Below, piece after piece: positions 1 to 10,867 of a stretch of 64,000 nucleotides of DNA. The stretch comes from Erwinia endophytica. GTDB lineage: Bacteria; Pseudomonadota; Gammaproteobacteria; Enterobacterales; Enterobacteriaceae. The notes under the pieces were generated by a model that did no database searches, was not told the origin of the DNA, and was given only the letters and a program-made list of their open reading frames with translations. The stretch spans positions 350,219-414,218 of the forward strand of contig NZ_RQVV01000011.1 of assembly GCF_009295515.1 (NCBI RefSeq), given 5' to 3'. Position 1 is the stretch's first letter, and every line of letters starts with the position of its first letter. A program made the translations under genes and the position numbers.

Positions 1-3000
1 ACCTTTACCTTTAAAGTTAAAGGCCGGGCGAATCCAGTCACTGTGGCGGACTGGTTCCGGCTGATATTCAGGCGCAGGCGCTTTCGTCATTGGTGCTGTG
101 GCGTGATGCTTGAACGCAGGGGCCAGTGCCGTAGTACGCTGGGACACTGATGCCGTATCAGTCACTGTCGATGCAGCAACACTGTTTGTCGCAGCCATGA
201 CTGATGACGGTACAGGTGTTTCCTGCGGCGCTGTTGTTTCAGTAACAGGTGTTACCGATTCTGCTATTGCGGCGGCAGGCTCGGCTTCCTCCGTTTTGGC
301 ATCGGTCGACGCGGCTGACGTCACTGGCGCAGCTATCACCGGTTCATCACGGGTAGGGACTGGCGCATGAGGCTCCACAGAGATCACCGGTTCTGCGAGT
401 GTTTCCGCTTCACCGCGCAGTTTGGTTTCTGTACTGACATCAGTCGCGTTAGCGCTGGTCTGCTGGCTGATTTTTTCAGCAACAGGTTGCTCTTCAGCCT
501 GTTTCGTATTAGCGACGATTCCTTCCACCGCGTTAACGAAGGTTTGAACGGCTGGATGGCTATCGTCTACCGACCGCGCTTCGGCGGCAGACTGAGCGGT
601 CACCGGGATAACCGTCGCGTCTTCGCCTGCGGGCGCGGCTATAGCGCCGGTTTCATCAGCATTCACTGGCGTAATGGCAGGTTGATTTTCCGACTGTGGA
701 TCGGCGATATGCTCTGCCTTAGCCCCTTCCTGCGCTTCAGTCGGCAAACTACTGGCCTCTGTGGGGATGGCGGTAGCCGTTTCTTCGTGACCATATTCCG
801 GCACGATGGATTGCTCAATTTCACTCTCATCACTAGCCTGCGCGACCGGATAGGAGATCCATACTTTACCAGAAGCCAATTCAGGTGAAGCAACGGCGAA
901 GGTGAGCGGCATTGGCGACTGATTAGGGTAACGCTCATCACGATAACGGCGACGGCGTTGTCCACTGACACGCAGATGACGTGGAGAACGCCGTGAACGG
1001 CGCGGCATGCTATTGCTGTCACGATCTTCGCTTTCGTCTGCTTCCGGTGCGGTTACAGTGGCAACCGGCAATGCGACGTCAGGCTCTTCCGTTGGCGTGG
1101 CTTCTTGCGGAGCGAAGGCACGGGCTGCGGTTTGTTCAGCGGTTTCGATACGTACTTTCTGACTCAGTTGGCGTGGTTTACGGCGTGGCATCACCTGGAC
1201 ATGTTCTTCACGCTCTTCTACAGATACAGACGCTTCGGTAGCCAGCGGCGCCTCAACTGATTGCTCTTCTTGTACAGCCTGGCGCCGGTCTTCCGGACGA
1301 CGACGTTGGCGATCGCCACGGCGTGATGGTTGCGGTTGCTGATCGAAAGACTCTTCGTTTACGGGTTGACGTTCTTCACGTGCCTCAGTCTCCGTCTGAA
1401 CAACATTATTACGTTTGTTACGGCGATTATCTTCGCGACCTTCGTTGGCAGGAGCGCGATCACGAACCATACGCTCGTTACGGCTACCGCTGCGCTCATT
1501 ACGATCACTGCGTTCATTACGTTCGCTGCGATCGCCATGGCGATCGTTAGAACGCTCGCTTCGCTCCCCGCTATTACGGTCACGGCGGTTATTCTGACGA
1601 CGATTGTTACGACGTTCATTACGTGGTGCGGTCGTTTCCGCTACTTCCGCTTCCACGATGACGGGCTCAGATTGTTCGACCGGTTTTTCTTCACTGGCGA
1701 ACAGGTTCTTCAGGCTGCGGAAAAAGCGATTCAGCAGGCCAGGTTCTCTGGTGATAACAGTCGTTTTTACACTGACACTGGCTGGTGCTTTGCTGGCTGC
1801 TGACTCGCTTTCCTGTGGAACAGGCGGCGCATCAGGCATCACAAAAGCTGCCAGAGCAGGTTGCTCAGGGCGTTTACGTTCGCCATTCTCTTCTTCTGAA
1901 GGCTGCGCCATTTCTGCTTCATGCAGTTTCGGCAGATGGTAGCTCAGCGTCTGAGTCTCTTCACCGCTGCGCACGCGCAACACGGAGTAGTGTGGGGTTT
2001 CCATCTGATCGTTAGGGACGATGATCGCCCGTACGCCACCCTGGCGTTTTTCGATGGCACTTACGGCGTCACGTTTTTCGTTCAACAGGTAAGAGGCAAT
2101 CTGTACCGGTACGATAGCGTGGACTTCTTTGGTGTTCTCTTTTAGCGCTTCTTCTTCAATCAGACGTAAAATAGACAGTGACAGCGATTCGTTATCACGA
2201 ATGGTGCCCGTTCCACTACAGCGAGGGCACACATGATGACTGGACTCGCCCAGCGAGGGACTGAGGCGCTGGCGTGACATCTCCAGCAGGCCGAAACGCG
2301 AAATATGGCTGATCTGGATGCGCGCGCGATCCTGACGGACAGCTTCACGCAGGCGATTCTCTACCGCGCGCTGGTGGCGAACGGGGGTCATATCGATAAA
2401 GTCGATAACAATCAGGCCACCGAGATCGCGCAGGCGCAACTGGCGGGCTATTTCATCGGCTGCTTCCAGGTTGGTATTGAAAGCGGTTTCTTCAATATCG
2501 CCACCGCGTGTTGCGCGTGCGGAGTTAATGTCGATAGCGGTTAGTGCTTCTGTCGTATCAATAACAATTGAACCACCGGAAGGCAGACGCACTTCACGCT
2601 GGAAGGCGGATTCAATTTGTGATTCGATCTGGTAGTGGCTGAACAGCGGGATTTCACCCGCATAGAGCTTGATTTTGCTGCTGAAGTCGGGACGACCGAG
2701 AGCGGCGATATGCTGACGCGCCAGTTCCAGAACTTTGGGATTATCGATGAGGATCTCACCGATGTCCTGACGCAGATAATCGCGAAAAGCCCGGACAATC
2801 ACATTGCTTTCCTGATGAATCAGGAATGGAGCAGGGCGGCTTTCAGCGGCTTTCTTGATAGCTTCCCAATGTTTCAGTCGAAAGCTTAAGTCCCACTGCA
2901 ACGCTTCGGCAGATTTACCGACGCCAGCGGTACGCACAATCAACCCCATACCATCAGGTAGTTCCAGCGAGGAAAGGGCCTCTTTCAGTTCAGTTCGGTC

Positions 3001-3438
3001 ATCGCCTTCAATGCGACGCGAAATACCGCCTGCGCGTGGATTGTTTGGCATCAGCACCAGATAGCTGCCAGCCAGACTGATAAAGGTGGTTAAGGCTGCG
3101 CCTTTGTTACCTCGTTCTTCTTTGTCAATCTGTACAATAACTTCCTGACCTTCACGGAGCACATCTTTAATATTGGGACGTCCGTGGGAGGAATAATTGC
3201 TGGGAAAGTATTCGCGGGAGATTTCTTTCAGAGGGAGGAAACCATGTCTTTCAGCACCGTAGTCAACAAATGCTGCTTCAAGACTGGGTTCAATGCGGGT
3301 TATCTTGCCTTTATAAATATTGGCTTTCTTCTGTTCGTGTCCTGGGCTTTCGATATCCAGATCATACAGACGCTGCCCGTCCACAAGAGCGACACGCAAC
3401 TCCTCCTGCTGAGTTGCGTTTATCAACATTCTTTTCAT
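1..3438 (-). CDS. rne: Ribonuclease E (partial, 3' end off window)
   Basis: Endoribonuclease E, scaffold of the RNA degradosome and the main enzyme of mRNA decay and rRNA/tRNA processing, on the inner face of the cytoplasmic membrane. The frame opens with [13 protein letters not shown] at 3438 and stays open to base 1, giving about 1146 codons without a stop. The N-terminal half has the S1-like RNA-binding region, the catalytic-domain Asp motifs (TAIDINSA and VIDFIDM) and the zinc-link CPRCSG. The C-terminal half is low complexity: an Arg/Asn/Asp-rich segment (about 1300-1650) followed by acidic and Ala/Pro-rich sequence, as expected of the disordered scaffold. The visible C-terminus (HSDWIRPAF) aligns with the E. 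coli tail, so only a few residues are missing. It is longer than E. coli RNase E (1061 aa), with the extra length in the scaffold half. Confidence 0.97.
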   Translation of the reverse strand, partial: MKRMLINATQQEELRVALVDGQRLYDLDIESPGHEQKKANIYKGKITRIEPSLEAAFVDYGAERHGFLPLKEISREYFPSNYSSHGRPNIKDVLREGQEVIVQIDKEERGNKGAALTTFISLAGSYLVLMPNNPRAGGISRRIEGDDRTELKEALSSLELPDGMGLIVRTAGVGKSAEALQWDLSFRLKHWEAIKKAAESRPAPFLIHQESNVIVRAFRDYLRQDIGEILIDNPKVLELARQHIAALGRPDFSSKIKLYAGEIPLFSHYQIESQIESAFQREVRLPSGGSIVIDTTEALTAIDINSARATRGGDIEETAFNTNLEAADEIARQLRLRDLGGLIVIDFIDMTPVRHQRAVENRLREAVRQDRARIQISHISRFGLLEMSRQRLSPSLGESSHHVCPRCSGTGTIRDNESLSLSILRLIEEEALKENTKEVHAIVPVQIASYLLNEKRDAVSAIEKRQGGVRAIIVPNDQMETPHYSVLRVRSGEETQTLSYHLPKLHEAEMAQPSEEENGERKRPEQPALAAFVMPDAPPVPQESESAASKAPASVSVKTTVITREPGLLNRFFRSLKNLFASEEKPVEQSEPVIVEAEVAETTAPRNERRNNRRQNNRRDRNSGERSERSNDRHGDRSERNERSDRNERSGSRNERMVRDRAPANEGREDNRRNKRNNVVQTETEAREERQPVNEESFDQQPQPSRRGDRQRRRPEDRRQAVQEEQSVEAPLATEASVSVEEREEHVQVMPRRKPRQLSQKVRIETAEQTAARAFAPQEATPTEEPDVALPVATVTAPEADESEDRDSNSMPRRSRRSPRHLRVSGQRRRRYRDERYPNQSPMPLTFAVASPELASGKVWISYPVAQASDESEIEQSIVPEYGHEETATAIPTEASSLPTEAQEGAKAEHIADPQSENQPAITPVNADETGAIAAPAGEDATVIPVTAQSAAEARSVDDSHPAVQTFVNAVEGIVANTKQAEEQPVAEKISQQTSANATDVSTETKLRGEAETLAEPVISVEPHAPVPTRDEPVIAAPVTSAASTDAKTEEAEPAAAIAESVTPVTETTAPQETPVPSSVMAATNSVAASTVTDTASVSQRTTALAPAFKHHATAPMTKAPAPEYQPEPVRHSDWIRPAFNFKGKG

Positions 3439-4011
3439 CGTAACTTACTCATTATTCTTACATTAGTGACAAAGCTACGGGCAATAGTAACGCTGGACGC
3501 GATCAACCGATGGCCCCGAGTCTCATCGCAAAGTCGTCAACCTCCCGGTTGTCGCTTGCTAAGGGGCGCAAAAATCTCGGCAGCCTGTTTTTCATTTGGA
3601 AAAACAGCGCTTTTAAAAAATGGGGGAACCGCCAGTGGATAACCAGAGTGAACCAATCCCGTCTTGTCGTCCAGGCTGCAACCCGCAGCCCGCTAAATGC
3701 CTGATTACACAATACGTCTTACGCCATTGCTGCGTGTATGGGTTATCCGGCAAAACTTCTTTTACGCTATTTTCTTGTTAACCAAGGATAGATTTTGGAA
3801 AACAGAAACATTATTCCATTGCTAACCCCGTGATAGCAAGGTGACTTTTCTTGCTCTGCGAAGTTTATCCCAGCTTTATCGACCGATTTGCATCGTGATT
3901 CAGCAAATTGCCTAAAAACTGGACGTAAAGCACCGCCTGGCAAGGCACACTGTCAGTTAAGCATAGAAAAAGGAGTGGCGCTATCCTGGCGCTGTATTTA
4001 GAATCGCCGCC
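3439..4011. promoter_or_regulatory. rne leader / rluC divergent promoter region
   Basis: A 573-bp gene-free stretch between the divergent starts of rne (minus) and rluC (plus). In E. coli the rne mRNA has a leader of about 360 nt that RNase E binds and cleaves to autoregulate. The length and position here fit such a leader, but I did not fold it or assign individual promoters. No convincing coding frame is present; the frames that cross it have no ribosome binding site or family resemblance. Confidence 0.6.
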
Positions 4012-4974
4012 ATGAAAACGAATCCCCCCGCAGTCCGTATTGTGACGATTTCTGCTGATGAGGCAGGACAGCGCATTGACAACTTTTTACGCACACAATT
4101 GAAAGGTGTGCCTAAGAGTATGATTTATCGCATTTTACGTAAGGGTGAAGTGCGTATTAATAAAGGCAGAATTAAGCCAGAATATAAACTGGAAGAGGGT
4201 GATGAAGTGCGGATCCCGCCCGTCCGTGTGAGTGAGCGTGATGACGAAACGGTATCACCCAAACTGGCAAAAGTGGCGGCGCTGGCCGACGCCATCCTGT
4301 TTGAGGACGACAGCATTCTGGTGATGAACAAGCCATCCGGCACGGCGGTGCATGGTGGCAGCGGGCTCAGTTTCGGGGTGATAGAAGGATTGCGGGCGTT
4401 GCGTCCGGATGCGCGTTTTCTTGAGCTGGTGCACCGACTGGACCGTGATACGTCGGGGATTCTGCTGGTGGCGAAGAAGCGTTCTGCGTTGCGTTCATTG
4501 CATGAGCAACTGCGTGAAAAAGGGATGCAGAAGGATTATCTCGCGCTGGTTCGTGGTCAGTGGCCTGCCCATCTAAAGGTAGTACGGGCACCGTTATTGA
4601 AGAATATTCTGCAAAGCGGTGAAAGAGTCGTACGAGTGAGCAGCGAGGGTAAGCCTTCAGAGACTCATTTCAAGGTGGAAGAGCGCTATGCTCATGCCAC
4701 ACTGGTTAAAGCCAGCCCGGTAACTGGACGGACGCATCAGATTCGTGTGCATACGCTATATGCCGGACATCCGATAGCCTTTGACGATCGTTATGGTGAA
4801 AAAGAATTTGACTCACAATTGGCCGGCACTGGCCTGAAGCGACTTTTTTTGCATGCGGCCGCGTTGAGGTTCACACATCCGCAGAGCGGCGAAGTTATGC
4901 GGGTGGAAGCCCCATTGGATGAAGAGCTGAAGCATTGTCTCGCATTGCTGCGAAAGAGTTCTCCGGCGAAGTGA
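4012..4974 (+). CDS. rluC: 23S rRNA pseudouridine synthase RluC
   Basis: Isomerises uridines 955, 2504 and 2580 (E. coli numbering) of 23S rRNA to pseudouridine. The 320-aa protein has an N-terminal S4 RNA-binding domain (about residues 18-75, with the RIDNFLRTQL start typical of S4) and an RluA-type catalytic domain. The HRLDRDTSG motif places the catalytic Asp at residue 144, the same number as in E. coli. Length and start match the family. It is divergent from rne, as in other enterobacteria, and is probably transcribed alone. Confidence 0.97.
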   Translation: MKTNPPAVRIVTISADEAGQRIDNFLRTQLKGVPKSMIYRILRKGEVRINKGRIKPEYKLEEGDEVRIPPVRVSERDDETVSPKLAKVAALADAILFEDDSILVMNKPSGTAVHGGSGLSFGVIEGLRALRPDARFLELVHRLDRDTSGILLVAKKRSALRSLHEQLREKGMQKDYLALVRGQWPAHLKVVRAPLLKNILQSGERVVRVSSEGKPSETHFKVEERYAHATLVKASPVTGRTHQIRVHTLYAGHPIAFDDRYGEKEFDSQLAGTGLKRLFLHAAALRFTHPQSGEVMRVEAPLDEELKHCLALLRKSSPAK

Positions 4975-5247
4975 ATGAGTGAATTAAGGGTAAACCCGCG
5001 CAAAAATGCCCCTGTGGCTCGTTAGCGATCAAGTGAAAGTCAGATTTATAAATGAAATGGCCTGAGCAGCTGCAACGCTATGGCTTTAGTTGCAGCAGGG
5101 GTGGATAAGCGGCCTGTTGAGCGCATGGACGGGGGAATCAAGCCCTCATGGCCGAGTTTACGCGTGACCGTGTTCCGATAATCCGTCCTGTCGAGACAAG
5201 CTGTCACCGCGATTGACTCTCTTACCGCGCTCAACATCGCATCCACC

Positions 5248-5832
5248 TTATTCTTTCAGCGGATCAATGCCTGCTGCCCGCAACATCTCGCACAGCGCTA
5301 TCAGTGGCAGCCCCACCAGGGTGTTAGGGTCACGTCCTGACAGCCGCTCAAACAGGGTTATCCCCAGCCCTTCACTTTTAAAACTCCCCGCGCAGTTCAG
5401 TGGCTGCTCTTTTCGTACATAGTTAATGATCTCTTTTTCACTCAATTGGCGGAAATTGACACTAAACGGTTCATAAATAACATTCAGATTATTATTTCGG
5501 CTGTCGAACAGGGCAAGGCCAGTATAAAAAACGACGCAGCGTCCACTGGCTTGACGTAATTGTTCACAGGCTTTCGCTTCCGTATGGGGTTTGCCGATGA
5601 TGCTGCCGTCAATAACACACACTTGATCCGAACCGATAATGCAATGATGTGGAAACGTCTCAGCCAGCGCCTGGGCTTTCGCAGTTGCGAGGCGCATAAC
5701 AAGATCGGTCGCTTTTTCATTCAGTTGTGCGGTTTCATCGACTTCAGGTGCGGCGGTAATAAAGGGGATGCCCAGTCGTTCAAGTAGCGCTTTTCTGTAC
5801 GGGGAAGTAGAGGCTAAAACCAGCTGTGTCAT
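5248..5832 (-). CDS. yceF: Maf-like nucleoside triphosphate pyrophosphatase YceF (m7GTP-type)
   Basis: House-cleaning pyrophosphatase of the Maf family; the E. coli orthologue prefers m7GTP. The start at 5832 ([14 protein letters not shown]) gives 194 aa and aligns with the E. coli N-terminus. An upstream in-frame ATG at 5871 would add 13 residues the family lacks. Family motifs are visible: [13 protein letters not shown] near the N-terminus, [12 protein letters not shown] in the middle, and [12 protein letters not shown] near the C-terminus. It lies divergent to yceD, with about 140 bp between the starts that must hold both promoters. Confidence 0.95.
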   Translation of the reverse strand: MTQLVLASTSPYRKALLERLGIPFITAAPEVDETAQLNEKATDLVMRLATAKAQALAETFPHHCIIGSDQVCVIDGSIIGKPHTEAKACEQLRQASGRCVVFYTGLALFDSRNNNLNVIYEPFSVNFRQLSEKEIINYVRKEQPLNCAGSFKSEGLGITLFERLSGRDPNTLVGLPLIALCEMLRAAGIDPLKE

Positions 5833-5974
5833 TTTTTTTCCAGATATAGATAGCGAATCAGTTCTGGACATTTTAAACTGTGCACCGCACTGGATGCGAA
5901 TAATGGGTGAAAGATGCTGTAAATCGGCCTTTTTCTTTGACTCTACGTCGTGACACAGTTAATATGCGCGCCCT

Positions 5975-6496
5975 ATGCAAAAAGTGAAATTACCCCTGAC
6001 CCTCGATCCGGTCCGTAGCGCTCAGAAACGCCTTGATTATCAGGGTGTTTACACCTCTGAACAGGTGGAACGTCTTGCTGAATCGGTGGTCAGTGTGGAC
6101 ACAGATGTGGATTGCACCATGTCGTTTGCCATCGACAACCAGCGTTTAGCGGTACTTAATGGTACTGCGGCGGTATCCGTTACGCTGTCTTGTCAACGCT
6201 GCGGCCAGTCTTTTCCGCACGATGTCCACGTAACGTATTGTTTCAGTCCTGTCGTCACTGATGAGCAGGCTGAAGCATTACCGGAGGCGTACGAGCCGGT
6301 CGAGGTCAATGAGTTTGGCGAAATCGACTTGCTGGCGGTGGTGGAAGATGAAATTATCCTCGCCCTGCCGGTCGTTCCGGTGCATGATTCTGAACACTGT
6401 GAAGTGTCCGAGGCGGACATGGTCTTTGGCAAATTGCCTGAAGAGGCGGAAAAACCAAACCCATTTGCCGTATTAGCCAGTTTAAAGCGTAAGTAA
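5975..6496 (+). CDS. yceD: YceD, 23S rRNA accumulation protein
   Basis: DUF177 family protein of 173 aa, required for normal 23S rRNA accumulation and co-transcribed with rpmF in bacteria and plants. A CxxC pair ([10 protein letters not shown], about residues 72-75) sits in the middle and the C-terminal half is acidic, both typical of the family. The start ([16 protein letters not shown]) matches E. coli. It is the first gene of the rpmF-plsX-fab cluster, 14 bp ahead of rpmF. The exact biochemical role is not settled in the literature. Confidence 0.95.
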   Translation: MQKVKLPLTLDPVRSAQKRLDYQGVYTSEQVERLAESVVSVDTDVDCTMSFAIDNQRLAVLNGTAAVSVTLSCQRCGQSFPHDVHVTYCFSPVVTDEQAEALPEAYEPVEVNEFGEIDLLAVVEDEIILALPVVPVHDSEHCEVSEADMVFGKLPEEAEKPNPFAVLASLKRK

Positions 6497-6510
6497 TAGG
6501 AGTAAGGTCC

Positions 6511-6681
6511 ATGGCCGTACAACAGAATAAACCAACCCGTTCCAAACGTGGCATGCGTCGTTCACATGATGCTCTGACCACGACGACTCTTTCCGTAGAT
6601 AAAGTTTCTGGCGAAACGCATCTGCGTCACCACATCACTGCAGATGGTTACTATCGCGGTCGCAAGGTCATCACTAAGTAA
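6511..6681 (+). CDS. rpmF: 50S ribosomal protein L32
   Basis: Small basic ribosomal protein of the large subunit, 56 aa. It begins [20 protein letters not shown] and ends [11 protein letters not shown], nearly the E. coli sequence. A clear ribosome binding site (TAGGAGTAAGG) lies just before the ATG at 6511. Co-transcription with yceD and plsX links ribosome and lipid synthesis. Confidence 0.98.
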   Translation: MAVQQNKPTRSKRGMRRSHDALTTTTLSVDKVSGETHLRHHITADGYYRGRKVITK

Positions 6682-6704
6682 TTCGCGGTCCAGTCGGCGA
6701 TACT

Positions 6705-7739
6705 TTGACACGATTGACCCTGGCGATAGATGCCATGGGCGGGGATTTCGGTCCCTGCGTGACGGTGCCTGCGGCAATGCAGGCACTGGCCTCTAACTCG
6801 CAACTGCATCTTCTTCTGGTCGGCAATCCCGACAATATCTCGTCATTACTTGCAAAAGCTGATTCCGCCTTAATGGCCCGTCTGCAGATAATTCCTGCCG
6901 AATCGGTTATTGCCAGTGATGCCAGACCCTCACACGCGATCCGCCATAGTCGCGGTTCCTCTATGCGTGTGGCGCTGGAGTTGGTGAAAGAAGGGCGGGC
7001 GGAAGCTTGTATCAGTGCCGGTAATACTGGGGCGCTGATGGGATTGTCAAAATTACTGCTCAAGCCGCTTGATGGTATTGAGCGGCCTGCGTTGATGACC
7101 GTTTTGCCAAATCAGCAGCAGGGTAAAACCGTCGTGTTGGATTTGGGCGCGAATGTGGAATCGGACAGCGCCATGCTGGTGCAGTTCGCTATCATGGGCG
7201 CAGTGGCGGCTGAAGAAGTCCTGGCCATAGATACGCCTCGTGTGGCGTTGCTGAATATTGGCGAGGAAGAGACCAAAGGGTTAGACAGTATTCGCGAGGC
7301 TGCGGCAATTCTTCGTAAGTCGCCGGAAATTAACTATATTGGATATCTTGAAGGTAACGATCTTCTTACCGGGAAAACGGATGTCCTTGTCTGCGATGGC
7401 TTTGTGGGTAATGTCACGCTGAAAACCATGGAAGGCGTGGTAAGAATGTTTCTTTCGTTGTTGAAATCACAGAGCGAAAGTAAAAAAAGGGCCTGGTGGC
7501 TGACTCTGCTCGGACGTTTTTTGAAAAAACGCCTGGTGAAGCGTTTCGGCCATCTCAACCCCGACCAGTACAATGGTGCTTGTCTGTTAGGATTACGCGG
7601 TACCGTGATTAAGAGTCATGGAAGTGCTAATCAACGCGCGTTCGCTGCGGCGATAGAACAGGCAGAACAGGCGGTGCGGCGGCAAGTCCCGGAACGGATT
7701 GCCGCTCGCCTTCGAGCTGTATTACCTAAGAGTGACTGA
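6705..7739 (+). CDS. plsX: Phosphate acyltransferase PlsX
   Basis: Converts acyl-ACP to acyl-phosphate, the first step of phospholipid synthesis by the PlsX/PlsY route; a peripheral membrane protein. The 344-aa reading starts at a TTG codon at 6705 ([17 protein letters not shown]), the start position used in E. coli. Conserved segments include the N-terminal [17 protein letters not shown], and [16 protein letters not shown] near the end. It has 23 bp to rpmF upstream and 6 bp to fabH downstream, an operonic arrangement. The C-terminus is slightly shorter than in E. coli. Confidence 0.97.
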   Translation: MTRLTLAIDAMGGDFGPCVTVPAAMQALASNSQLHLLLVGNPDNISSLLAKADSALMARLQIIPAESVIASDARPSHAIRHSRGSSMRVALELVKEGRAEACISAGNTGALMGLSKLLLKPLDGIERPALMTVLPNQQQGKTVVLDLGANVESDSAMLVQFAIMGAVAAEEVLAIDTPRVALLNIGEEETKGLDSIREAAAILRKSPEINYIGYLEGNDLLTGKTDVLVCDGFVGNVTLKTMEGVVRMFLSLLKSQSESKKRAWWLTLLGRFLKKRLVKRFGHLNPDQYNGACLLGLRGTVIKSHGSANQRAFAAAIEQAEQAVRRQVPERIAARLRAVLPKSD

Positions 7740-7745
7740 GCGTAC

Positions 7746-8699
7746 ATGTATACGAAGATTATCGGTACGGGCAGCTATTTGCCCGAACAGGTGCGGACTA
7801 ACGCCGATCTGGAAAAAATGGTAGAAACCTCGGACGAGTGGATTGTCACCCGCACCGGCATCCGTGAACGCCGTATTGCCGCACCGGATGAAACTGTTGC
7901 GACGATGGGCTTCCACGCCGCTGAGCGGGCGCTGGAAATGGCGGGTATTGACAAGGATGACATCGGCCTGATTGTGGTGGCAACGACGTCTTCCAGCCAC
8001 GCTTTTCCAAGTTCAGCCTGTATGATCCAGCAACAACTGGGCATTAAAGATGCAGCGTCTTTTGACCTCGCGGCAGCCTGTGCGGGGTTTATTTATGCTT
8101 TGAGTGTCGCCGATCAATATATCAAAAGCGGCGCGGTGAAAAACGCGCTGGTTATTGGCGCTGATGTATTGGCACGTATGCTCGATCCTGAGGATCGTGG
8201 CACGATTATTCTTTTTGGCGACGGCGCGGGCGCGGTCGTCCTTACTGCCAGCGAAGAGCCTGGCATCATCTCGACTCACCTGCACGCCGACGGACGCTAT
8301 GGGCAGTTGCTGACGCTGGCCAATCAGGACCGCGAACATCAGGAGCAACCGGCCTATATCACCATGGCCGGTAACGAAGTGTTTAAGGTCGCGGTTACTG
8401 AACTGGCGCACATTGTCGAAGAAACGCTACAGGCAAACCATCTGGAGCGGGAAGCGATCGACTGGTTGGTTCCGCATCAGGCCAATTTGCGTATCATCAG
8501 CGCGACAGCGCGTAAGTTGGGAATGGGGATGGAAAAAGTGGTGGTGACACTCGACCGTCATGGCAACACTTCTGCTGCCTCTGTCCCGAGCGCGCTGGAT
8601 GAAGCCGTACGGGATGGACGAATTCAGCAGGGGCAGTTGATTTTGCTGGAAGCCTTCGGCGGTGGCTTTACCTGGGGTTCGGCATTAGTACGTTTTTGA
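7746..8699 (+). CDS. fabH: 3-oxoacyl-ACP synthase III (KASIII)
   Basis: Condenses acetyl-CoA with malonyl-ACP to start fatty acid synthesis. The 317-aa length equals E. coli FabH and the catalytic Cys falls at residue 112 (AAACAGF), with the His in VPHQANLRI and the Asn in RHGNTSAAS completing the Cys-His-Asn triad. The C-terminal [10 protein letters not shown] motif is intact. It follows plsX by 6 bp and precedes fabD by about 15 bp. Confidence 0.98.
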   Translation: MYTKIIGTGSYLPEQVRTNADLEKMVETSDEWIVTRTGIRERRIAAPDETVATMGFHAAERALEMAGIDKDDIGLIVVATTSSSHAFPSSACMIQQQLGIKDAASFDLAAACAGFIYALSVADQYIKSGAVKNALVIGADVLARMLDPEDRGTIILFGDGAGAVVLTASEEPGIISTHLHADGRYGQLLTLANQDREHQEQPAYITMAGNEVFKVAVTELAHIVEETLQANHLEREAIDWLVPHQANLRIISATARKLGMGMEKVVVTLDRHGNTSAASVPSALDEAVRDGRIQQGQLILLEAFGGGFTWGSALVRF

Positions 8700-8715
8700 T
8701 TAACAGGATATGACA

Positions 8716-9639
8716 ATGACGCAATTTGCAATGGTTTTCCCGGGACAGGGATCGCAGACAGTCGGCATGCTGGCCGAGTTGGCTGCAGAGAATCCTCTGG
8801 TCGGGCAGACTTTCCGTGAGGCTTCAGAGGCGCTGGGTTACGATCTGTGGGCGCTGGTGCAGCAGGGGCCTGCTGAAGAACTGAACAAAACCTGGCAAAC
8901 TCAGCCTGCGTTGCTGGCCGCTTCGGTGTCCATTTTCCGTATTTGGCAGGAAAAAGGCGGAAAGGCCCCGGCAATGCTGGCGGGACATAGCCTGGGCGAG
9001 TATAGTGCGCTGGTTTGCGCCAATGTCCTTGATTTCAGTGAAGCGATTAAACTGGTTGAACTGCGTGGCAAACTGATGCAGGAAGCGGTTCCAGCGGGAA
9101 CCGGCGCGATGCAGGCCATTATCGGCCTGGACGATGCGGCTATTGCCAAAGCGTGTGAAGCGTCTGCGCTGGGGCAGGTGGTTTCACCGGTGAACTTCAA
9201 CTCACCTGGCCAGGTCGTGATCGCGGGTAATAAAGAAGCGGTAGAGCGTGCGGGAGCCGCCTGTAAGGCGGCTGGCGCCAAACGGGCTCTGCCGCTGCCG
9301 GTTAGCGTGCCGTCACACTGCGCGCTAATGAAGCCCGCCGCCGACAAACTGGCAGTAGCATTAGAAAAAATAACCTTCAACGTCCCATTATTTCCGGTGG
9401 TGAATAACGTTGATGTTAAATGTGAAACAGCGCCAGAAGCCATTCGCAGTGCGCTGGTTCGCCAGCTATACAGTCCGGTTCGCTGGACCGAATGCGTGGA
9501 ATTTATGGCAGGCCAGGGTGTGACATCGCTGCTGGAAGTTGGTCCAGGTAAGGTGCTGACGGGCCTGACCAAACGTATTGTTGACACCCTGACAGCAGCG
9601 GCGGTGAATGACCCAGCCAGCCTGTCAGCGGCGCTTTAA
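8716..9639 (+). CDS. fabD: Malonyl-CoA:ACP transacylase
   Basis: Transfers malonyl groups from CoA to ACP. I chose the ATG at 8716 rather than 8710: AGGA lies about 7 bases upstream of it, the N-terminus becomes MTQFAMVFPGQGSQ as in E. coli, and the active-site Ser of GHSLGEYS falls exactly at residue 92. The catalytic His is in VPSHCALM. The 307-aa product is close to the usual length. It lies between fabH and fabG in the fab operon. Confidence 0.97.
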   Translation: MTQFAMVFPGQGSQTVGMLAELAAENPLVGQTFREASEALGYDLWALVQQGPAEELNKTWQTQPALLAASVSIFRIWQEKGGKAPAMLAGHSLGEYSALVCANVLDFSEAIKLVELRGKLMQEAVPAGTGAMQAIIGLDDAAIAKACEASALGQVVSPVNFNSPGQVVIAGNKEAVERAGAACKAAGAKRALPLPVSVPSHCALMKPAADKLAVALEKITFNVPLFPVVNNVDVKCETAPEAIRSALVRQLYSPVRWTECVEFMAGQGVTSLLEVGPGKVLTGLTKRIVDTLTAAAVNDPASLSAAL

Positions 9640-9657
9640 CAAAAGACGAGGATGATG

Positions 9658-10392
9658 ATGAACTTCGAAGGAAAAATCGCGCTGGTTACTGGTGCAAGCC
9701 GTGGTATAGGCCGTGCTATCGCGGAAACACTGGTTGCGCGCGGTGCTAAAGTGGTGGGAACCGCGACCAGCCAGAGCGGTGCTGATGCGATAAGCGGCTA
9801 TCTGGGCAGCAATGGCAAAGGCCTGCTGCTGAATGTGACCGACGGCGCATCCGTTGACAGCGCCCTCGAAAATATTCGCGCTGAATTTGGCGAAGTGGAC
9901 ATTTTAGTCAATAATGCTGGCATTACACGTGATAATCTTCTGATGCGAATGAAGGATGATGAATGGCAGGATATCCTGGACACGAATCTGACTTCCGTTT
10001 TCCGCCTGTCAAAAGCGGTAATGCGCGCTATGATGAAGAAACGTGCAGGCCGAATTATTACCATCGGTTCAGTGGTTGGAACGATGGGTAATGCGGGGCA
10101 GGCAAACTACGCAGCAGCAAAAGCGGGTTTGATAGGCTTCAGCAAGTCACTGGCGCGTGAAGTTGCGTCACGTGGTATTACCGTTAACGTTGTGGCTCCG
10201 GGGTTCATTGAAACCGACATGACGCGTGCGTTGACTGAAGATCAGCGTGCGGGCATTCTGGCGGAAGTACCAGCGGGCCGTCTTGGTGACCCGCTGGAAA
10301 TCGCCAATGCCGTTGCATTTTTAGCCTCTGACGAGGCAGCGTACATCACTGGTGAGACGCTGCATGTCAATGGCGGAATGTACATGGTCTGA
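9658..10392 (+). CDS. fabG: 3-oxoacyl-ACP reductase
   Basis: NADPH-dependent reduction of beta-ketoacyl-ACP. Three consecutive ATG codons occur (9652, 9655, 9658). The last gives the 244-aa enterobacterial protein ([18 protein letters not shown]) and suits the spacing from the AGACGAGG ribosome binding site. It is a short-chain dehydrogenase fold with the TGASRGIG nucleotide loop, NNAG, and the Ser/Tyr/Lys active site ([14 protein letters not shown]). It is followed by the acpP promoter region. Confidence 0.97.
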   Translation: MNFEGKIALVTGASRGIGRAIAETLVARGAKVVGTATSQSGADAISGYLGSNGKGLLLNVTDGASVDSALENIRAEFGEVDILVNNAGITRDNLLMRMKDDEWQDILDTNLTSVFRLSKAVMRAMMKKRAGRIITIGSVVGTMGNAGQANYAAAKAGLIGFSKSLAREVASRGITVNVVAPGFIETDMTRALTEDQRAGILAEVPAGRLGDPLEIANAVAFLASDEAAYITGETLHVNGGMYMV

Positions 10393-10473
10393 TAATCACG
10401 AAAATTATTTGCGTTATTTGCGGTTATACCCGCAAAATAGCGTAAATTCGTGGTTTGACCAGCCGGGATTTAG

Positions 10474-10546
10474 TTGCATCTTTTTCAACATTTTATACAC
10501 TACGAAAACCATCGCGAAAGCGAGTTTTGATAGGAAATTTAATAGT
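10474..10546 (+). promoter_or_regulatory. acpP promoter and leader hairpin
   Basis: The fabG-acpP gap carries a -35-like TTGCAT (10474-10479) and a -10-like TATACACT (10494-10501). The leader then has a short hairpin with a GAAA tetraloop, TCGC-GAAA-GCGA at 10512-10523. The stretch resembles the E. coli acpP leader as I remember it, in line with acpP having its own strong promoter within the operon. Confidence 0.6.
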
Positions 10547-10783
10547 ATGAGCACTATCGAAGAACGCGTTAAGAAAATCATTGGCGAACAGCTTGGCGTT
10601 AAGCAGGAAGAAGTTGTTAATACTGCCTCTTTTGTAGAAGATCTGGGCGCTGATTCTCTTGATACCGTTGAGCTGGTAATGGCTCTGGAAGAAGAGTTTG
10701 ATACCGAGATTCCGGACGAAGAAGCTGAGAAAATCACTACCGTTCAGGCTGCTATTGATTACATCAATGGTCACCAGGCATAA
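10547..10783 (+). CDS. acpP: Acyl carrier protein
   Basis: Carrier of growing acyl chains on a 4'-phosphopantetheine arm. The ATG at 10547 gives the 78-aa protein [20 protein letters not shown] and so on, differing from E. coli at very few residues. The phosphopantetheine Ser is in the [10 protein letters not shown] motif (residue 37 counting Met). The protein is strongly acidic. An in-frame codon farther upstream extends the open frame but runs through the promoter and has no family support. Confidence 0.98.
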   Translation: MSTIEERVKKIIGEQLGVKQEEVVNTASFVEDLGADSLDTVELVMALEEEFDTEIPDEEAEKITTVQAAIDYINGHQA

Positions 10784-10794
10784 GTGAGCATCTC

Positions 10795-10822
10795 CAGGCG
10801 GTCACTCGACCGCCTGAGTTTT
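10795..10822 (+). terminator. Terminator or attenuator after acpP
   Basis: Perfect 8-bp stem CAGGCGGT/ACCGCCTG with a 6-base loop, followed by AGTTTTA. It sits between acpP and fabF, where partial termination would keep acpP mRNA in excess over fabF. Confidence 0.75.
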
Positions 10823-10867
10823 ATCTGGATTACCGCGTATTCTTTTTTCCCTCCCTGGAGGACAAAC

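Noticed and set aside
367..888. Plus-strand 173-codon frame antisense to rne
   Set aside because: Opposite strand of RNase E, no family resemblance and no ribosome binding site.
663..1022. Minus-strand 119-codon frame within rne
   Set aside because: Out-of-frame shadow in the GC-rich, low-complexity RNase E scaffold region.
5046..5246. Minus-strand 66-codon frame between rluC and yceF
   Set aside because: No ribosome binding site or recognisable family; the gap looks non-coding.
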